Below are positions 17,986 through 25,828 of a stretch of 64,000 bases of DNA, piece after piece (position 1 is the stretch's first letter; every line of letters starts with the position of its first letter). The notes under the pieces are model-generated. The model was given only the letters and a program-made list of their open reading frames with translations, did not search any database and was not told the DNA's origin. Made by a program: the position numbers and the translations under genes. This stretch comes from Nesterenkonia halophila. GTDB lineage: Bacteria > Actinomycetota > Actinomycetes > Actinomycetales > Micrococcaceae. The stretch lies in NCBI RefSeq assembly GCF_009467795.1, contig NZ_WIAX01000017.1, forward strand, positions 1 through 64,000, in the 5' to 3' direction.

Positions 17986-18387
17986 GTGAGAATCCTACTG
18001 GCGATCCTGCTCAATGCCTGCGCCCTGGGCGCGGCGGCCTTCCTGCTCCCGGGGATCGGCGTCGACGGCGCCGGCCGGGGCGCCGGCGAGCTGCTGCTGG
18101 CCTATCTCTTCGTCGGCGCGGTCTTCGGCGTCGTCAACGCGATCATCAAACCGGTGCTCTCGCTGCTCGCGCTGCCGATCACCTGCCTGACGCTGGGGCT
18201 GTTCACCGTGGTCATCAACGCCGCGATGCTGCTGGTCACCGGCTGGCTGACCTCCTTCACCCCGGTGCACTTCGTCGTCGACAGCTTCTTCTGGGACGCG
18301 GTGCTCGGCGCGATCATCGTCTCGGTGGTCTCGGCGGTGCTGAACTGGTTCGTCGTCTCCCCGGCCACCGCCGGGCGCGAGCGCTGA
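17986..18387 (+). CDS. phage holin family (PF04020-type) four-helix membrane protein
   Basis: A 133-residue membrane protein with four hydrophobic segments. It carries the typical pattern of this chromosomal family: VFGVVNAIIKPVLSLLALPITCLTLGLFTVVINAAML. Despite the family name it is not linked to a prophage here; most actinobacteria carry one as an ordinary chromosomal gene of unknown role. It starts with GTG at 17986. The divergent aminotransferase starts 50 nt away, so the two promoters share a short region. Confidence 0.75.
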   Translation: MRILLAILLNACALGAAAFLLPGIGVDGAGRGAGELLLAYLFVGAVFGVVNAIIKPVLSLLALPITCLTLGLFTVVINAAMLLVTGWLTSFTPVHFVVDSFFWDAVLGAIIVSVVSAVLNWFVVSPATAGRER

Positions 18388-18390
18388 GGC

Positions 18391-18410
18391 GAGCGCCGGA
18401 ACGGGCGCTC
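18391..18410 (+). terminator. short hairpin after the four-helix membrane protein
   Basis: GAGCGCC (18391-18397) pairs with GGCGCTC (18404-18410) over a 6-nt loop, four bases after the stop codon. G/C-rich repeats of the same kind continue to about 18450. No U-tract. Confidence 0.35.
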
Positions 18411-18484
18411 GGAGGAGCGCCGGGACGGGCGCCGGGGCCCGGGACGGGCCCGCCCGCCGTCGGACCCCGTGGCAGAATGACACC

Positions 18485-19936
18485 ATGACCGACTCCTCCT
18501 CCGCGTCCACTCCCCTGTCCTCCGACCAGCCCCGGGTGCACCTCGCCGAGGCCGAGCCGGCGATCGCCCTGGGCCCGCTGGACGGCCGGTACCGCTCCGC
18601 CGTCGCGCCGCTGATCGACCACCTCTCCGAGGCCGCGCTGAACCGCAACCGCGTCCACGTCGAGGTCGAATGGTTCATCCATCTCTGCCGCGAGCGCGCG
18701 CTGGAGGGGCTGCCGGAGCTGACCGACGAGCAGATCGCCGGGCTGCGCGCGATCGTCACCGGTTTCGGCGCCGAGGAGGTCGCCGAGCTGGGCACCATCG
18801 AGGCCGAGACCGTGCATGATGTGAAGGCTGTGGAGTACTTCATCGCCCGCCGGCTGGAGCCGCTGGGCCTGGGCGAGCTGACCCCGCTGGTGCACTTCGC
18901 CTGCACCAGCGAGGACATCAACAACCTCAGCTACGCCGTCGGCATCCGCGACGCCGTCGAACAGGTCTGGCTGCCCGCCGCGCGCACCACGCTCGAGCAG
19001 CTCGCGGCGCTGGCCGAGCGCGCCGCCGAGGTGCCGATGCTCTCGCGCACCCACGGCCAGCCGGCGACACCGACGACGCTGGGCAAGGAGATCGCGGTCT
19101 TCGTCCACCGTCTGTCCCGGCAGATCCGGCGCATCGAGGCGCAGGAGTACCTGGGCAAGATCAACGGCGCCACCGGCACCTACGCCGCGCACCGCACCGC
19201 CGCGCCGGGGGTCGACTGGCCGGAGGTCTCGCGGCGCTTCGTCGAGACGCTCGGGCTGACCTTCAACCCGCTGACCACCCAGATCGAGTCGCACGACTTC
19301 CAGGCCGAGCTCTACGCCGACGTCGCGCGGTTCAACCGGATCCTGCACGGCCTCTGCGTGGACATCTGGAGCTACATCTCCATCGGCTTCTTCCGGCAGA
19401 TCCCGGTGGCCGGGGCGACGGGCTCGTCGACGATGCCGCATAAGGTCAATCCGATCCGCTTCGAGAACGCCGAGGCCAATCTGGAGGTCTCGAACGCGCT
19501 GCTCGACGCACTGGGCTCGACGCTGGTCGAGTCCCGGTGGCAGCGCGACCTGACCGACTCCTCGGGCCAGCGCAACATCGGCACCGGACTCGGCCACTCG
19601 GTGCTGGCGCTGACCAACGTCACCAAAGGGCTGAAGCAGCTCGACGTCGCCGAGGAGTCCATCGCCGCCGACCTCGACGCGAACTGGGAAGTCCTGGGCG
19701 AAGCGATCCAGACGGTGATGCGCGCCGAAGCGATCGCCGGCACCGAGGGCCTGGACAACCCCTACGAGCAGCTCAAGGAGCTCACCCGCGGCCGGCGGGT
19801 GGACGCGGAGAAGCTGCAGGAGTTCGTCGCCTCGCTGGGGCTCTCCGCCGAGGCCGCCGAGCGGCTGAAGAACCTCACCCCGGCCGACTACACCGGCCTG
19901 GCCGCCGAGCTGGCCCGGGAGTTCTCCGGGCGCTGA
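18485..19936 (+). CDS. purB: adenylosuccinate lyase
   Basis: A 483-residue enzyme of the fumarase/aspartase superfamily. It splits SAICAR and adenylosuccinate in purine synthesis. Visible are LGPLDGRYRSAV near the N-terminus, HDVKAVEYF, FACTSEDINN, SRTHGQPATPTTLGKE with the catalytic His, and the signature GSSTMPHKVNPIRFENAE with the catalytic Ser. The first 30 residues are an extra Ser/Pro-rich tail; the ATG has no strong ribosome site, but CAGAAT stands 6 nt upstream. A long palindrome follows 15 nt after the stop codon. Confidence 0.95.
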   Translation: MTDSSSASTPLSSDQPRVHLAEAEPAIALGPLDGRYRSAVAPLIDHLSEAALNRNRVHVEVEWFIHLCRERALEGLPELTDEQIAGLRAIVTGFGAEEVAELGTIEAETVHDVKAVEYFIARRLEPLGLGELTPLVHFACTSEDINNLSYAVGIRDAVEQVWLPAARTTLEQLAALAERAAEVPMLSRTHGQPATPTTLGKEIAVFVHRLSRQIRRIEAQEYLGKINGATGTYAAHRTAAPGVDWPEVSRRFVETLGLTFNPLTTQIESHDFQAELYADVARFNRILHGLCVDIWSYISIGFFRQIPVAGATGSSTMPHKVNPIRFENAEANLEVSNALLDALGSTLVESRWQRDLTDSSGQRNIGTGLGHSVLALTNVTKGLKQLDVAEESIAADLDANWEVLGEAIQTVMRAEAIAGTEGLDNPYEQLKELTRGRRVDAEKLQEFVASLGLSAEAAERLKNLTPADYTGLAAELAREFSGR

Positions 19937-19951
19937 GCTCCGCGGTCCTCC

Positions 19952-20020
19952 GTCGAACGGGGGGCCTCGGGGTGCTGGGCGCTGCGGCGCCCGCACGCCC
20001 CGAGGAATCCCCCGTTCGAC
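19952..20020. repeat. long intergenic palindrome A (after purB)
   Basis: An imperfect hairpin. GTCGAACGGGGG (19952-19963) pairs with CCCCCGTTCGAC (20009-20020), then CCTCGGGG (19965-19972) with CCCCGAGG (19998-20005), then further pairs up to a 4-nt loop. The right arm, CCCCGAGGAATCCCCCGTTCG, is almost the same as that of palindrome C at 22993-23059. It likely ends purB transcription and belongs to a small dispersed family. Confidence 0.7.
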
Positions 20021-20068
20021 GGGCCGGCGACGGTCCCGCCGGCGAGGGGACCGGGCTATCCTGCCCGC

Positions 20069-20530
20069 ATGCGAGTCGATCGTGCCGCCCGCCGCGTCGA
20101 CGCCGACCTGCCGGTGGTGTTCGCGGCCTTCACCGACGCCGAGCTCTTCCTCGCGTGGCTTCCCCCGGAGGGGATGTCGGGACGGCTGGAACGCTTCGAG
20201 CCGCAGGTCGGCGGCAGCTATCGCATGGTGCTCAGCTATGACGAGCCCCCGCCGGGCGGCGGCAAGGCCGATGCCTCCTCCGACGTCGCCGAGGCGCATA
20301 TCGCCGAACTGGACCCGGCCGGACGCATCGTCTGGGAGGTGGAGTTCCCCTCCGAGGATCCGGCGGCCGCCGGCCTGATGACGATGACCTGGACGCTCAG
20401 CCCCGCCGACGTCGGCACCCTGGTGAGCGTGGCCGCCGTCGACGTCCCCGCGGCGATCTCCCCGGAGGCCCACGCCGAGGGACTGCGCTCCTCGTTGGCG
20501 CAGCTGGCGACGGTGGTCGGTCGCCGCTGA
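20069..20530 (+). CDS. SRPBCC (AHSA1-like) family protein
   Basis: A 153-residue protein with the START/Bet v1-like layout: RRVDADLPVVFAAFTDAELFLAWLPPEGM at the start, an F-x-P-x-VGGSYRMVL strand, and a C-terminal helix HAEGLRSSLAQLATVV. Family members bind hydrophobic ligands or act as activator domains; no specific role can be given. TATCCT lies 6 nt before the ATG, so the mRNA is probably leaderless. It may be read together with the VOC protein 125 nt downstream. Confidence 0.75.
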   Translation: MRVDRAARRVDADLPVVFAAFTDAELFLAWLPPEGMSGRLERFEPQVGGSYRMVLSYDEPPPGGGKADASSDVAEAHIAELDPAGRIVWEVEFPSEDPAAAGLMTMTWTLSPADVGTLVSVAAVDVPAAISPEAHAEGLRSSLAQLATVVGRR

Positions 20531-20655
20531 CGGCCGGCAGATCTTGCCCCTCCGCCCGGCCGGCAGAACGATGGGACCCGGACGACGCAATCGCCGTCGT
20601 CGCCGTCGGCGTCCTGCGACGCGGCGGATACGCCCCGTCTGCGGAAGGCACCTCC

Positions 20656-21081
20656 ATGGCCATCGGCCTCACCCCGTACCTGCAGTTCCCCGGCACCGCC
20701 CGCGAAGCGCTGGAGTTCTACCACGCCGTCCTCGGCGGCGAGCTGTCGACGATGACCTTCGCCGAGGGCATGGGCGCCGAGGACGAGACGCAGGATCTGA
20801 TCATGCACAGCTCGCTCTACGTCGACCGCGGGCTGCATCTCATGGCCTCCGACCACGCCCCGGGACAGCAGTCCGGCGGCAGTCCCACGCTGGCGCTGAG
20901 CTCCAGCGACGGCGACCCCGAGGAGGACGCGCGGCTGGAGCGGTGCTGGGACGCGCTGACCGAGGGCGCGGAGATCCGCGAGCCGCTGGCGACCGCACCG
21001 TGGGGCGACCGGTTCGGGATGCTCACCGACCGGTTCGGGGTGACCTGGATGGTGAACATCAGCGCGGCGAGCGAGGACTGA
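20656..21081 (+). CDS. VOC family protein (PhnB/glyoxalase-like)
   Basis: A 141-residue single VOC-fold protein. It starts with the PhnB-like pattern LTPYLQFPGTAREALEFYHAVLGGEL and ends WGDRFGMLTDRFGVTWMVNI. PhnB-type proteins are structural relatives of glyoxalase and bleomycin-resistance proteins and mostly lack a proven activity. Its last 23 nt overlap the end of the convergent membrane protein gene. Confidence 0.82.
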   Translation: MAIGLTPYLQFPGTAREALEFYHAVLGGELSTMTFAEGMGAEDETQDLIMHSSLYVDRGLHLMASDHAPGQQSGGSPTLALSSSDGDPEEDARLERCWDALTEGAEIREPLATAPWGDRFGMLTDRFGVTWMVNISAASED

Positions 21082-21856
21082 GCCGCCGCGCGACGACCCG
21101 CCGCGCCGTCGTCGCCAGCAGCCGGTCGAGGCCGGTGAGCAGCAGCGCCAGCGCCAGATACGCGGCCAGGATGGACCCCGCGTAGACTCCGACGCCCGCA
21201 TAGCCCATGCCCGGCACGTCGAGGATCTCGTAGGGGTACCAGTCCAGCAGCGGCCCGCGGACCAGTGTCACGGCCAGCCAGCTCAGCGGCACGACCATCG
21301 ACGCCAGCACCGCCCGCAGGCTCAGTAGCCCGTGCGGGCCGACCACGAGCCACACCAGCGGCGCGGCGATCGGCAGGATGACGTGCAGGACGGTGTCGTT
21401 GACCAGCCGCACGCCGACGAGCGGGTCGTCGGAGCGCAGCAGCAGGTTGAACACCGCCCCGGTGATCACCATGCAGACCACCCCGCCCAGCCGCAGCGCG
21501 TGGAAGACGACGCCGGTCCGATGCGGGCGCGCGGCCAGCAGCCCCGAGGTCAGGCACACCAGGAACCCGGAGAGCACGGTGAAGTACGCCGGCTGGTTCA
21601 GCGTGTGCTCGACGCCGGCGTCGAATCCCCCGGCGAAGCCCACGTCCGGAGGCAGGGTGCTGTCTGTGGTCCAGCCCAGCTGGATCGAGGTCGCCAGCCC
21701 GACGGCGGCCAGCAGCGCGATCGCGACATGCGCCGCCCGCGCGGGCCGGCTGTGCTGCCAGCCGACGTCGTCGACGTCGCCGGTGCGAGGGCTGGTGCCG
21801 GTGCGGGTGCCTGCTCCGCCGTGACCGTGCCGGGGTGGCTTCTGTCGCTGCTCCAT
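21059..21856 (-). CDS. Pr6Pr family membrane protein
   Basis: A 265-residue protein with an Arg/Gly-rich N-terminus and about six membrane segments. Conserved parts of the Pr6Pr family are visible: FTVLSGFLVCLTSGLL, NDTVLHVILPIAAPLVWLV, and DWYPYEILDVPGMGYAGV (Trp-Tyr-Pro-Tyr motif). Function of the family is unknown. I chose the ATG at 21856, which has GAGACT 6 nt upstream; an in-frame ATG at 21874 is also possible. It diverges from the erm leader across palindrome B. Confidence 0.72.
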   Translation of the reverse strand: MEQRQKPPRHGHGGAGTRTGTSPRTGDVDDVGWQHSRPARAAHVAIALLAAVGLATSIQLGWTTDSTLPPDVGFAGGFDAGVEHTLNQPAYFTVLSGFLVCLTSGLLAARPHRTGVVFHALRLGGVVCMVITGAVFNLLLRSDDPLVGVRLVNDTVLHVILPIAAPLVWLVVGPHGLLSLRAVLASMVVPLSWLAVTLVRGPLLDWYPYEILDVPGMGYAGVGVYAGSILAAYLALALLLTGLDRLLATTARRVVARRLSPRSPR

Positions 21857-21886
21857 GCTCCGAGTCTCGCGCATCGACGCATCGAT

Positions 21887-21945
21887 CGGGGGATCCACTA
21901 CCGCTGTTCGGCTGGTGCGGCGCGTCAGCGGTAGTGGATCCCCCG
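21887..21945. repeat. long perfect palindrome B upstream of the erm leader
   Basis: CGGGGGATCCACTACCGCTG (21887-21906) is matched exactly by its reverse complement at 21926-21945: a 20-bp stem with a 19-nt loop. It lies between two divergent genes, where a terminator is not normally expected. Its outer part (TCGATCGGGGGAT) matches palindrome C on the other side of erm. Confidence 0.75.
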
Positions 21946-21955
21946 CTCGGTGCCG

Positions 21956-21984
21956 TGCGCACCCACGAGCGACTGCCGTAGACT
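21956..21984 (+). promoter_or_regulatory. candidate promoter of the erm leader (leaderless)
   Basis: TAGACT at 21979-21984 is a good actinobacterial -10 box and ends 7 nt before the leader ATG at 21992. With no ribosome site before that ATG, transcription probably starts at the A of the start codon. The -35 region (TGCGCA at 21956-21961, 17-nt spacer) is weak. Confidence 0.5.
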
Positions 21985-21991
21985 CGACGCC

Positions 21992-22066
21992 ATGGGTATC
22001 CAGCACGCCATCCAGACCATCGCCGTGGCCCGTCCCCGCACGGGCCGTGCGGCGATGCGCAGCTGA
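21992..22066 (+). CDS. erm leader peptide (24 residues)
   Basis: A 24-codon frame reading MGIQHAIQTIAVARPR followed by TGRAAMRS, 131 nt before the erm start. Macrolide-sensing leader peptides of erm genes carry short arrest motifs such as IAVV, IFVI or Arg-x-Arg. This one has IAVA at residues 10-13 and Arg-Pro-Arg at 14-16, so it holds candidates of both kinds. It is probably translated from a leaderless transcript. Arrest by a drug-bound ribosome would change folding downstream. The function is inferred from position and motif; the peptide is too short for homology proof. Confidence 0.65.
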   Translation: MGIQHAIQTIAVARPRTGRAAMRS

Positions 22067-22069
22067 CCG

Positions 22070-22190
22070 CCTCCGGTCTGCCGACGTGACCGCTCCGCGT
22101 CGCGTCGCGCCTGCTGCCCCCGCCGCATCCAGCTGACTGTCGAGCTGGGCGGCACTTCGTGCTGCCCGGGTGGTTCCATCCTCCCGGAGG
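22070..22190 (+). promoter_or_regulatory. candidate translational attenuator hiding the erm ribosome site
   Basis: The erm Shine-Dalgarno site is GGAGG at 22186-22190. CCTCCGG at 22070-22076, just after the leader stop, is the exact complement of CCGGAGG at 22184-22190. A 9-bp hairpin lies at 22147-22155/22159-22167 (loop TTC), and CCGGGTGG (22166-22173) can pair with CCTCCCGG (22180-22187), covering part of the SD. These alternatives are the kind of switch known for inducible erm genes. Pairing is by eye, without energy calculation. Confidence 0.55.
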
Positions 22191-22197
22191 TCTTCCC

Positions 22198-22962
22198 TTG
22201 CACACCTATGCCCATGGCCGGCACGAGCACGGCCAGAACTTCCTCACCGACCCGCGGACGATCCGTTCAGTGGTCGACCTGGTCGCCCGCACTCAGGGTC
22301 CGATCCTGGAGATCGGCGCCGGCGACGGCGCGCTGACTCTGCCGATGCAGCGACTCGGCCGCCCGCTGACCGCCGTCGAGATCCACGCACCGACCGCCCG
22401 CAGGCTCCGCGCCCGGGCGGGGCGCGGGACCCGGGTGGTCGAGGACGATGCGCTGCGCCGGCCCCTGCCGGCCGACCCGCACGTCGTCGTCGGCAATCTC
22501 CCCTTCCACCTGACCACGGCGATCCTGCGTCGTCTGCTCCACGATGCCGTCTGGAGCGAGGCGGTGCTGATCACCCAGTGGGAGGTCGCGCGCCGTCGCG
22601 CCGGCGTCGGCGGGTCCTCGCTGATGACCGCCCAGTGGGCCCCGTTCTACGCCTTCGACCTCGCCGGGCGCGTCCCCGCCGCGGCGTATCGTCCCCGGCC
22701 GAGCGTCGACGGCGGGATCCTCACCGTCCGGCGGCGCAGCACGCCGCTGGTGGACTGGCATGAGCGGAAGCCCTACCAGTCCTTCGCACATGCGGTGTTC
22801 ACCGGGTCCGGCCGCGGCCTCGGCCAGATCCTGCAGCGTCGGCTGGGGCAGTCACGGCATGCCGTCGGCCCGCTGCTGGGAGCAGCCGGCGTGCGGCGGG
22901 ACGCGCTGCCGACGCGCCTGACGCCGCAGCAGTGGGCCGGGCTGTGGCGCGCGATGCGCTGA
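22198..22962 (+). CDS. erm: 23S rRNA (adenine-N6) methyltransferase, Erm(X)-like
   Basis: A 254-residue rRNA dimethyltransferase. It begins HTYAHGRHEHGQNFLTD, which closely follows the known Erm(X) start. It has the SAM site EIGAGDGALT near residue 35, the catalytic NLPFHLT near residue 100, and ITQWEVARRRAGVGG. By family it methylates A2058 of 23S rRNA and gives resistance to macrolides, lincosamides and streptogramin B. TTG at 22198 is chosen as start: GGAGG lies 7 nt upstream and the protein then matches the family. A GTG at 22159 would place the ribosome site inside the gene. The leader and attenuator suggest inducible expression. Confidence 0.9.
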   Translation: MHTYAHGRHEHGQNFLTDPRTIRSVVDLVARTQGPILEIGAGDGALTLPMQRLGRPLTAVEIHAPTARRLRARAGRGTRVVEDDALRRPLPADPHVVVGNLPFHLTTAILRRLLHDAVWSEAVLITQWEVARRRAGVGGSSLMTAQWAPFYAFDLAGRVPAAAYRPRPSVDGGILTVRRRSTPLVDWHERKPYQSFAHAVFTGSGRGLGQILQRRLGQSRHAVGPLLGAAGVRRDALPTRLTPQQWAGLWRAMR

Positions 22963-22992
22963 GAATCGCGCGCCGAACGCGCCATCACCCGT

Positions 22993-23059
22993 CGATCGGG
23001 GGATTCCTCGGGGTGCTGCGCCGACATCCCGCCGCACACCCCGAGGAATCCCCCGATCG
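22993..23059. repeat. long perfect palindrome C after erm
   Basis: A 23-bp perfect stem: 22993-23015 (starting CGATCGGGGGATTCC and ending TCGGGGTG) with its exact complement at 23037-23059, and a 21-nt loop. It lies between the convergent ends of erm and the aminotransferase, so it can serve as a two-way terminator. Its sequence is a close relative of palindrome A. Confidence 0.8.
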
Positions 23060-23088
23060 GTGTGCTGGTCGGGGCCCTCGCCGGCGGC

Positions 23089-24258
23089 TCAGCCCTGCCC
23101 GAAGGCGGCGATGCGGTCCAGACCCTGCGCCACCGTCTGGGGACCCGGCGCCAGCGAGAGCCGCACCCATTCGTGGCCGTCGACCGGGTCGAAGTCGGTG
23201 CCGGGCACGACGGCGACGCCGGCCTGCTCCAGCAGCTCCCGGCAGTACGTGGGCGAGTCGCCGAAGACCTCGAGCTGCTCGCCGAGATGCGCGTAGACGT
23301 AGAAGGCGCCGTCCGCCGGGGCGACCTCGCTCCATCCCATCTCGTCCAGCCGGTCGAGGACCTGCTGCCGGGCGGCGGCGTAGTGGTCGACCTGGGCGGC
23401 GGCGAAGGCCATCGACTCCGCGCCGAAGGCTTCGACGGCGGCCAGCTGCGAGCCGTGCGGCGGGCACAGCGTGACATTGCCGGCCAGCCGCGAGACGGGA
23501 TCGACCAGATGCTCGGGCAGCACCGACCAGCCCAGCCGCCAGCCGGGCATGCCCCAGTACTTGGAGAACGAGGAGACCACGACGGCCTCGTCGGTGACCT
23601 CCAGCGCGCTGACCGCCTGCTCGCCGAAGCTGATGCCGTGGTAGATCTCGTCGCTGACCAGCTGCACTGCATGCTCCCGGCACCATCCCGCGAGGGCGGC
23701 GAGCTCCTCGCGCGGGATCATCGTGCCCGTGGGGTTCGCCGGCGAGGCGAGGATCAGCCCGGCCAGCGGCGCCTCGGCATGGGCGGCCTCGAGCTGGGCG
23801 ACCGTCGGCTGGAAACGTTCCGCCGGCCCGCAGTCCAGGTCCACGACCTCGACGCCGAGGCTGGTGAGGATGTTGCGGTAGGCCGGATAGCCCGGACGGG
23901 CCAGCGCGACGCGGTCGCCGACGTCGAAGGCGGCCAGGAAGCTCAGCAGGAAGGCGCCCGAGGAGCCGGTGGTCACCGCGACGCGTCCGGGATCGACGGC
24001 GGCGCCGTACCAGTCGGCGCAGTGGGCGGCGATCGCCTCGCGCAGCGGCCGCACGCCCAGCGCGGCGGAGTAGTTCAGCACCGTCTGCTCGGCGTGGACG
24101 GTCTCGGCGGCGCGGTGGACGGCCGGCGGGGCGCCGGATCCGGGCTCGCCGGCGGTCAGCGAGACGACGTCGCGGCCGGCGGCGCGCATCGCGTCGATGC
24201 GCGCCAGCACGGACATCACTTCGAAGCCGGGCACCTGCGAACGCTGGGAGGGTTCCAT
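23089..24258 (-). CDS. class I/II pyridoxal phosphate aminotransferase
   Basis: A 389-residue aspartate-aminotransferase-like enzyme, fold type I. Landmarks are VVSLTAGEPGSGAPP near residue 35, VTTGSSGAFLLSFLA, the LASPANPTGTMIPREEL segment, LVSDEIYHGISF, the PLP Lys in SSFSKYWGMPGWRLGW, and a C-terminal Arg in VRLSLAPG. The donor and acceptor are not predictable. TAGGCT stands 7 nt before the ATG and no ribosome site is present, so a leaderless mRNA is likely. Confidence 0.87.
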   Translation of the reverse strand: MEPSQRSQVPGFEVMSVLARIDAMRAAGRDVVSLTAGEPGSGAPPAVHRAAETVHAEQTVLNYSAALGVRPLREAIAAHCADWYGAAVDPGRVAVTTGSSGAFLLSFLAAFDVGDRVALARPGYPAYRNILTSLGVEVVDLDCGPAERFQPTVAQLEAAHAEAPLAGLILASPANPTGTMIPREELAALAGWCREHAVQLVSDEIYHGISFGEQAVSALEVTDEAVVVSSFSKYWGMPGWRLGWSVLPEHLVDPVSRLAGNVTLCPPHGSQLAAVEAFGAESMAFAAAQVDHYAAARQQVLDRLDEMGWSEVAPADGAFYVYAHLGEQLEVFGDSPTYCRELLEQAGVAVVPGTDFDPVDGHEWVRLSLAPGPQTVAQGLDRIAAFGQG

Positions 24259-24319
24259 GCCCGCCAGCCTATCGGCCGCCCGGTCGCGCCGCCTCGGGAG
24301 AGCGCCCTCAGAGCTGCCC

Positions 24320-25777
24320 TCAGAACGGGTAGGGCGCGATCTCCGAGCGCATCGTCAGCCACTGCACCTCGGTGAAGGCCTCGAGGTTCGCCGTGGCTCC
24401 GCCGATCCGCGAGCCGTTGCCGGAATCTCCCACGCCGCCGAAGGGTGCGTTGGACTCGTCGACGACGGTCTGCTCGTTGATGTGGACCTTCCCTGAGGGC
24501 ACGCGGTCGGCGATCTGCATCGCGGCGCCGACGTCGCCGAGCACGCTCAGCGAGAGCCCGTACTCGGTGTCGGCGGCGAGCTCGACGGCCTCGTCGATCG
24601 TGGAGAAGCTCGCCACCGGAGCGACCGGTCCGAAGATCTCCTCGCGCCAGGCGCGGTTCTCCCGGCCGACCCCGGTGAGCACGGCCGGTCGGATGCAGGG
24701 ACCTTCGACGTCGCCGCCGGCCACGAGCTCGGCGCCGCCGGCCACGGCGTCGTCGATCACGGAGACGACGTGCTCGCGCTGGCCGGCGTCGATGATCGGC
24801 CCGAGCGCGACGTCCTGGGTGGCCGGGTCGCCGACGGGCAGGTTCCGCGCCCGCTCGGCCAGCGCGGCGACATACTCGTCGTGCAGCGACTCATGGACCA
24901 GGTGCCGGCCGGTGGTCATGCAGATCTGCCCCTGATGCAGGTAGGAGCCGAAGGCCGCGGCAGAGGCCGCCGCCTGCACATCGGCGCCGGGCAGCACGAT
25001 CATCGCGTTGTTGCCGCCGAGCTCCAGGTGGGCGCGCTTGAGCAGCCGTCCGCACGTCTCGCCGATGCGACGGCCGGCGGCGGTGGAGCCGGTGAAGGCG
25101 ACGACGTCGACCTCCGGAGCCTCGACGACGGCGGCCCCGACGTCGGCGCCGCCGGGCAGCAGCTGCAGCACTCCCGGCGGGACCCCGGCCTCCTCGAAGA
25201 GCCGCATGAGCACCACGCCGCCGCTGACCGCAGTCCGCGGATCCGGCTTGAGCAGCACAGTGTTGCCCAGGGCCAGTGCGGGGGCGACCGCACGGATCGA
25301 GAGGATCAGTGGGAAGTTGAACGGGGCGATCACGGAGACCACTCCGGCGGGGCGGCGTCGGGCGAAGGACCAGCGCTGATCCTCGGTGGCCAGCACCTCC
25401 CCCTGCGGCAGATGCGGCAGGGCCGCGGCGTCGAAGCATTCGTCGGCGCCCACCCGGGTCTCCAGCTCGGCCTTCGGACGGATCGCACCGCTCTCCCGGA
25501 TGATCCAGTCCTGGATCTCGGCGGCGTGCTCCTCGAGGAGCAGCCCTGCGGTGCGCAGCACGGCGGCCCGCTCCCCCGGGGTCCGAGCGGCCCACTCGCC
25601 CTGTGCGGCGCGGGCGTCGGCGGCTGCGGCGGCCGCGTCCTCGGCGGAGGCCATCCCCACAGTGCCCAGCTGCTCGCCGCCGGCGGGGGCGACGACGTCA
25701 TGCGTACCTCCGCCGCCGGGCGTCCAGCTCCCGCGGTGGATCGACGATGACCAGGCGGCGGTGTCCAGCAGTCCCAT
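24320..25777 (-). CDS. aldehyde dehydrogenase, benzaldehyde dehydrogenase (XylC)-like
   Basis: A 485-residue NAD(P)-dependent aldehyde dehydrogenase. The cofactor site is VVAFTGSTAAGRRIGE near residue 225, the catalytic Glu is in LELGGNNAMIV near 252, and the catalytic Cys is in HQGQICMTTGRH near 288. The ending HINEQTVVDESNAPFGGVGDSGNG is characteristic of the benzaldehyde/vanillin dehydrogenase group, so an aromatic aldehyde is a fair guess. No other aromatic-degradation genes are near. It lies between the aminotransferase and rlmN, all leftward. Confidence 0.87.
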   Translation of the reverse strand: MGLLDTAAWSSSIHRGSWTPGGGGTHDVVAPAGGEQLGTVGMASAEDAAAAAADARAAQGEWAARTPGERAAVLRTAGLLLEEHAAEIQDWIIRESGAIRPKAELETRVGADECFDAAALPHLPQGEVLATEDQRWSFARRRPAGVVSVIAPFNFPLILSIRAVAPALALGNTVLLKPDPRTAVSGGVVLMRLFEEAGVPPGVLQLLPGGADVGAAVVEAPEVDVVAFTGSTAAGRRIGETCGRLLKRAHLELGGNNAMIVLPGADVQAAASAAAFGSYLHQGQICMTTGRHLVHESLHDEYVAALAERARNLPVGDPATQDVALGPIIDAGQREHVVSVIDDAVAGGAELVAGGDVEGPCIRPAVLTGVGRENRAWREEIFGPVAPVASFSTIDEAVELAADTEYGLSLSVLGDVGAAMQIADRVPSGKVHINEQTVVDESNAPFGGVGDSGNGSRIGGATANLEAFTEVQWLTMRSEIAPYPF

Positions 25778-25828
25778 AGTCTCCTCCTCCGTCGAGCTCG
25801 GCCGCAGGCGCCGCGGGGAACCCGAACC

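Noticed and set aside
17986-18387. Phage holin as sign of a prophage
   Set aside because: This four-helix family is chromosomal in most actinobacteria and no phage genes are near.
18314-20590. A 758-codon frame antisense to purB and beyond
   Set aside because: Runs through three real genes and palindrome A and has only shadow-type composition.
21887-23059. erm as an insertion-sequence cassette with palindromes B and C as terminal repeats
   Set aside because: No transposase, no target-site duplication seen, and C is also related to palindrome A beyond purB, so simple IS ends are not supported; kept only as an open question about a repeat family.
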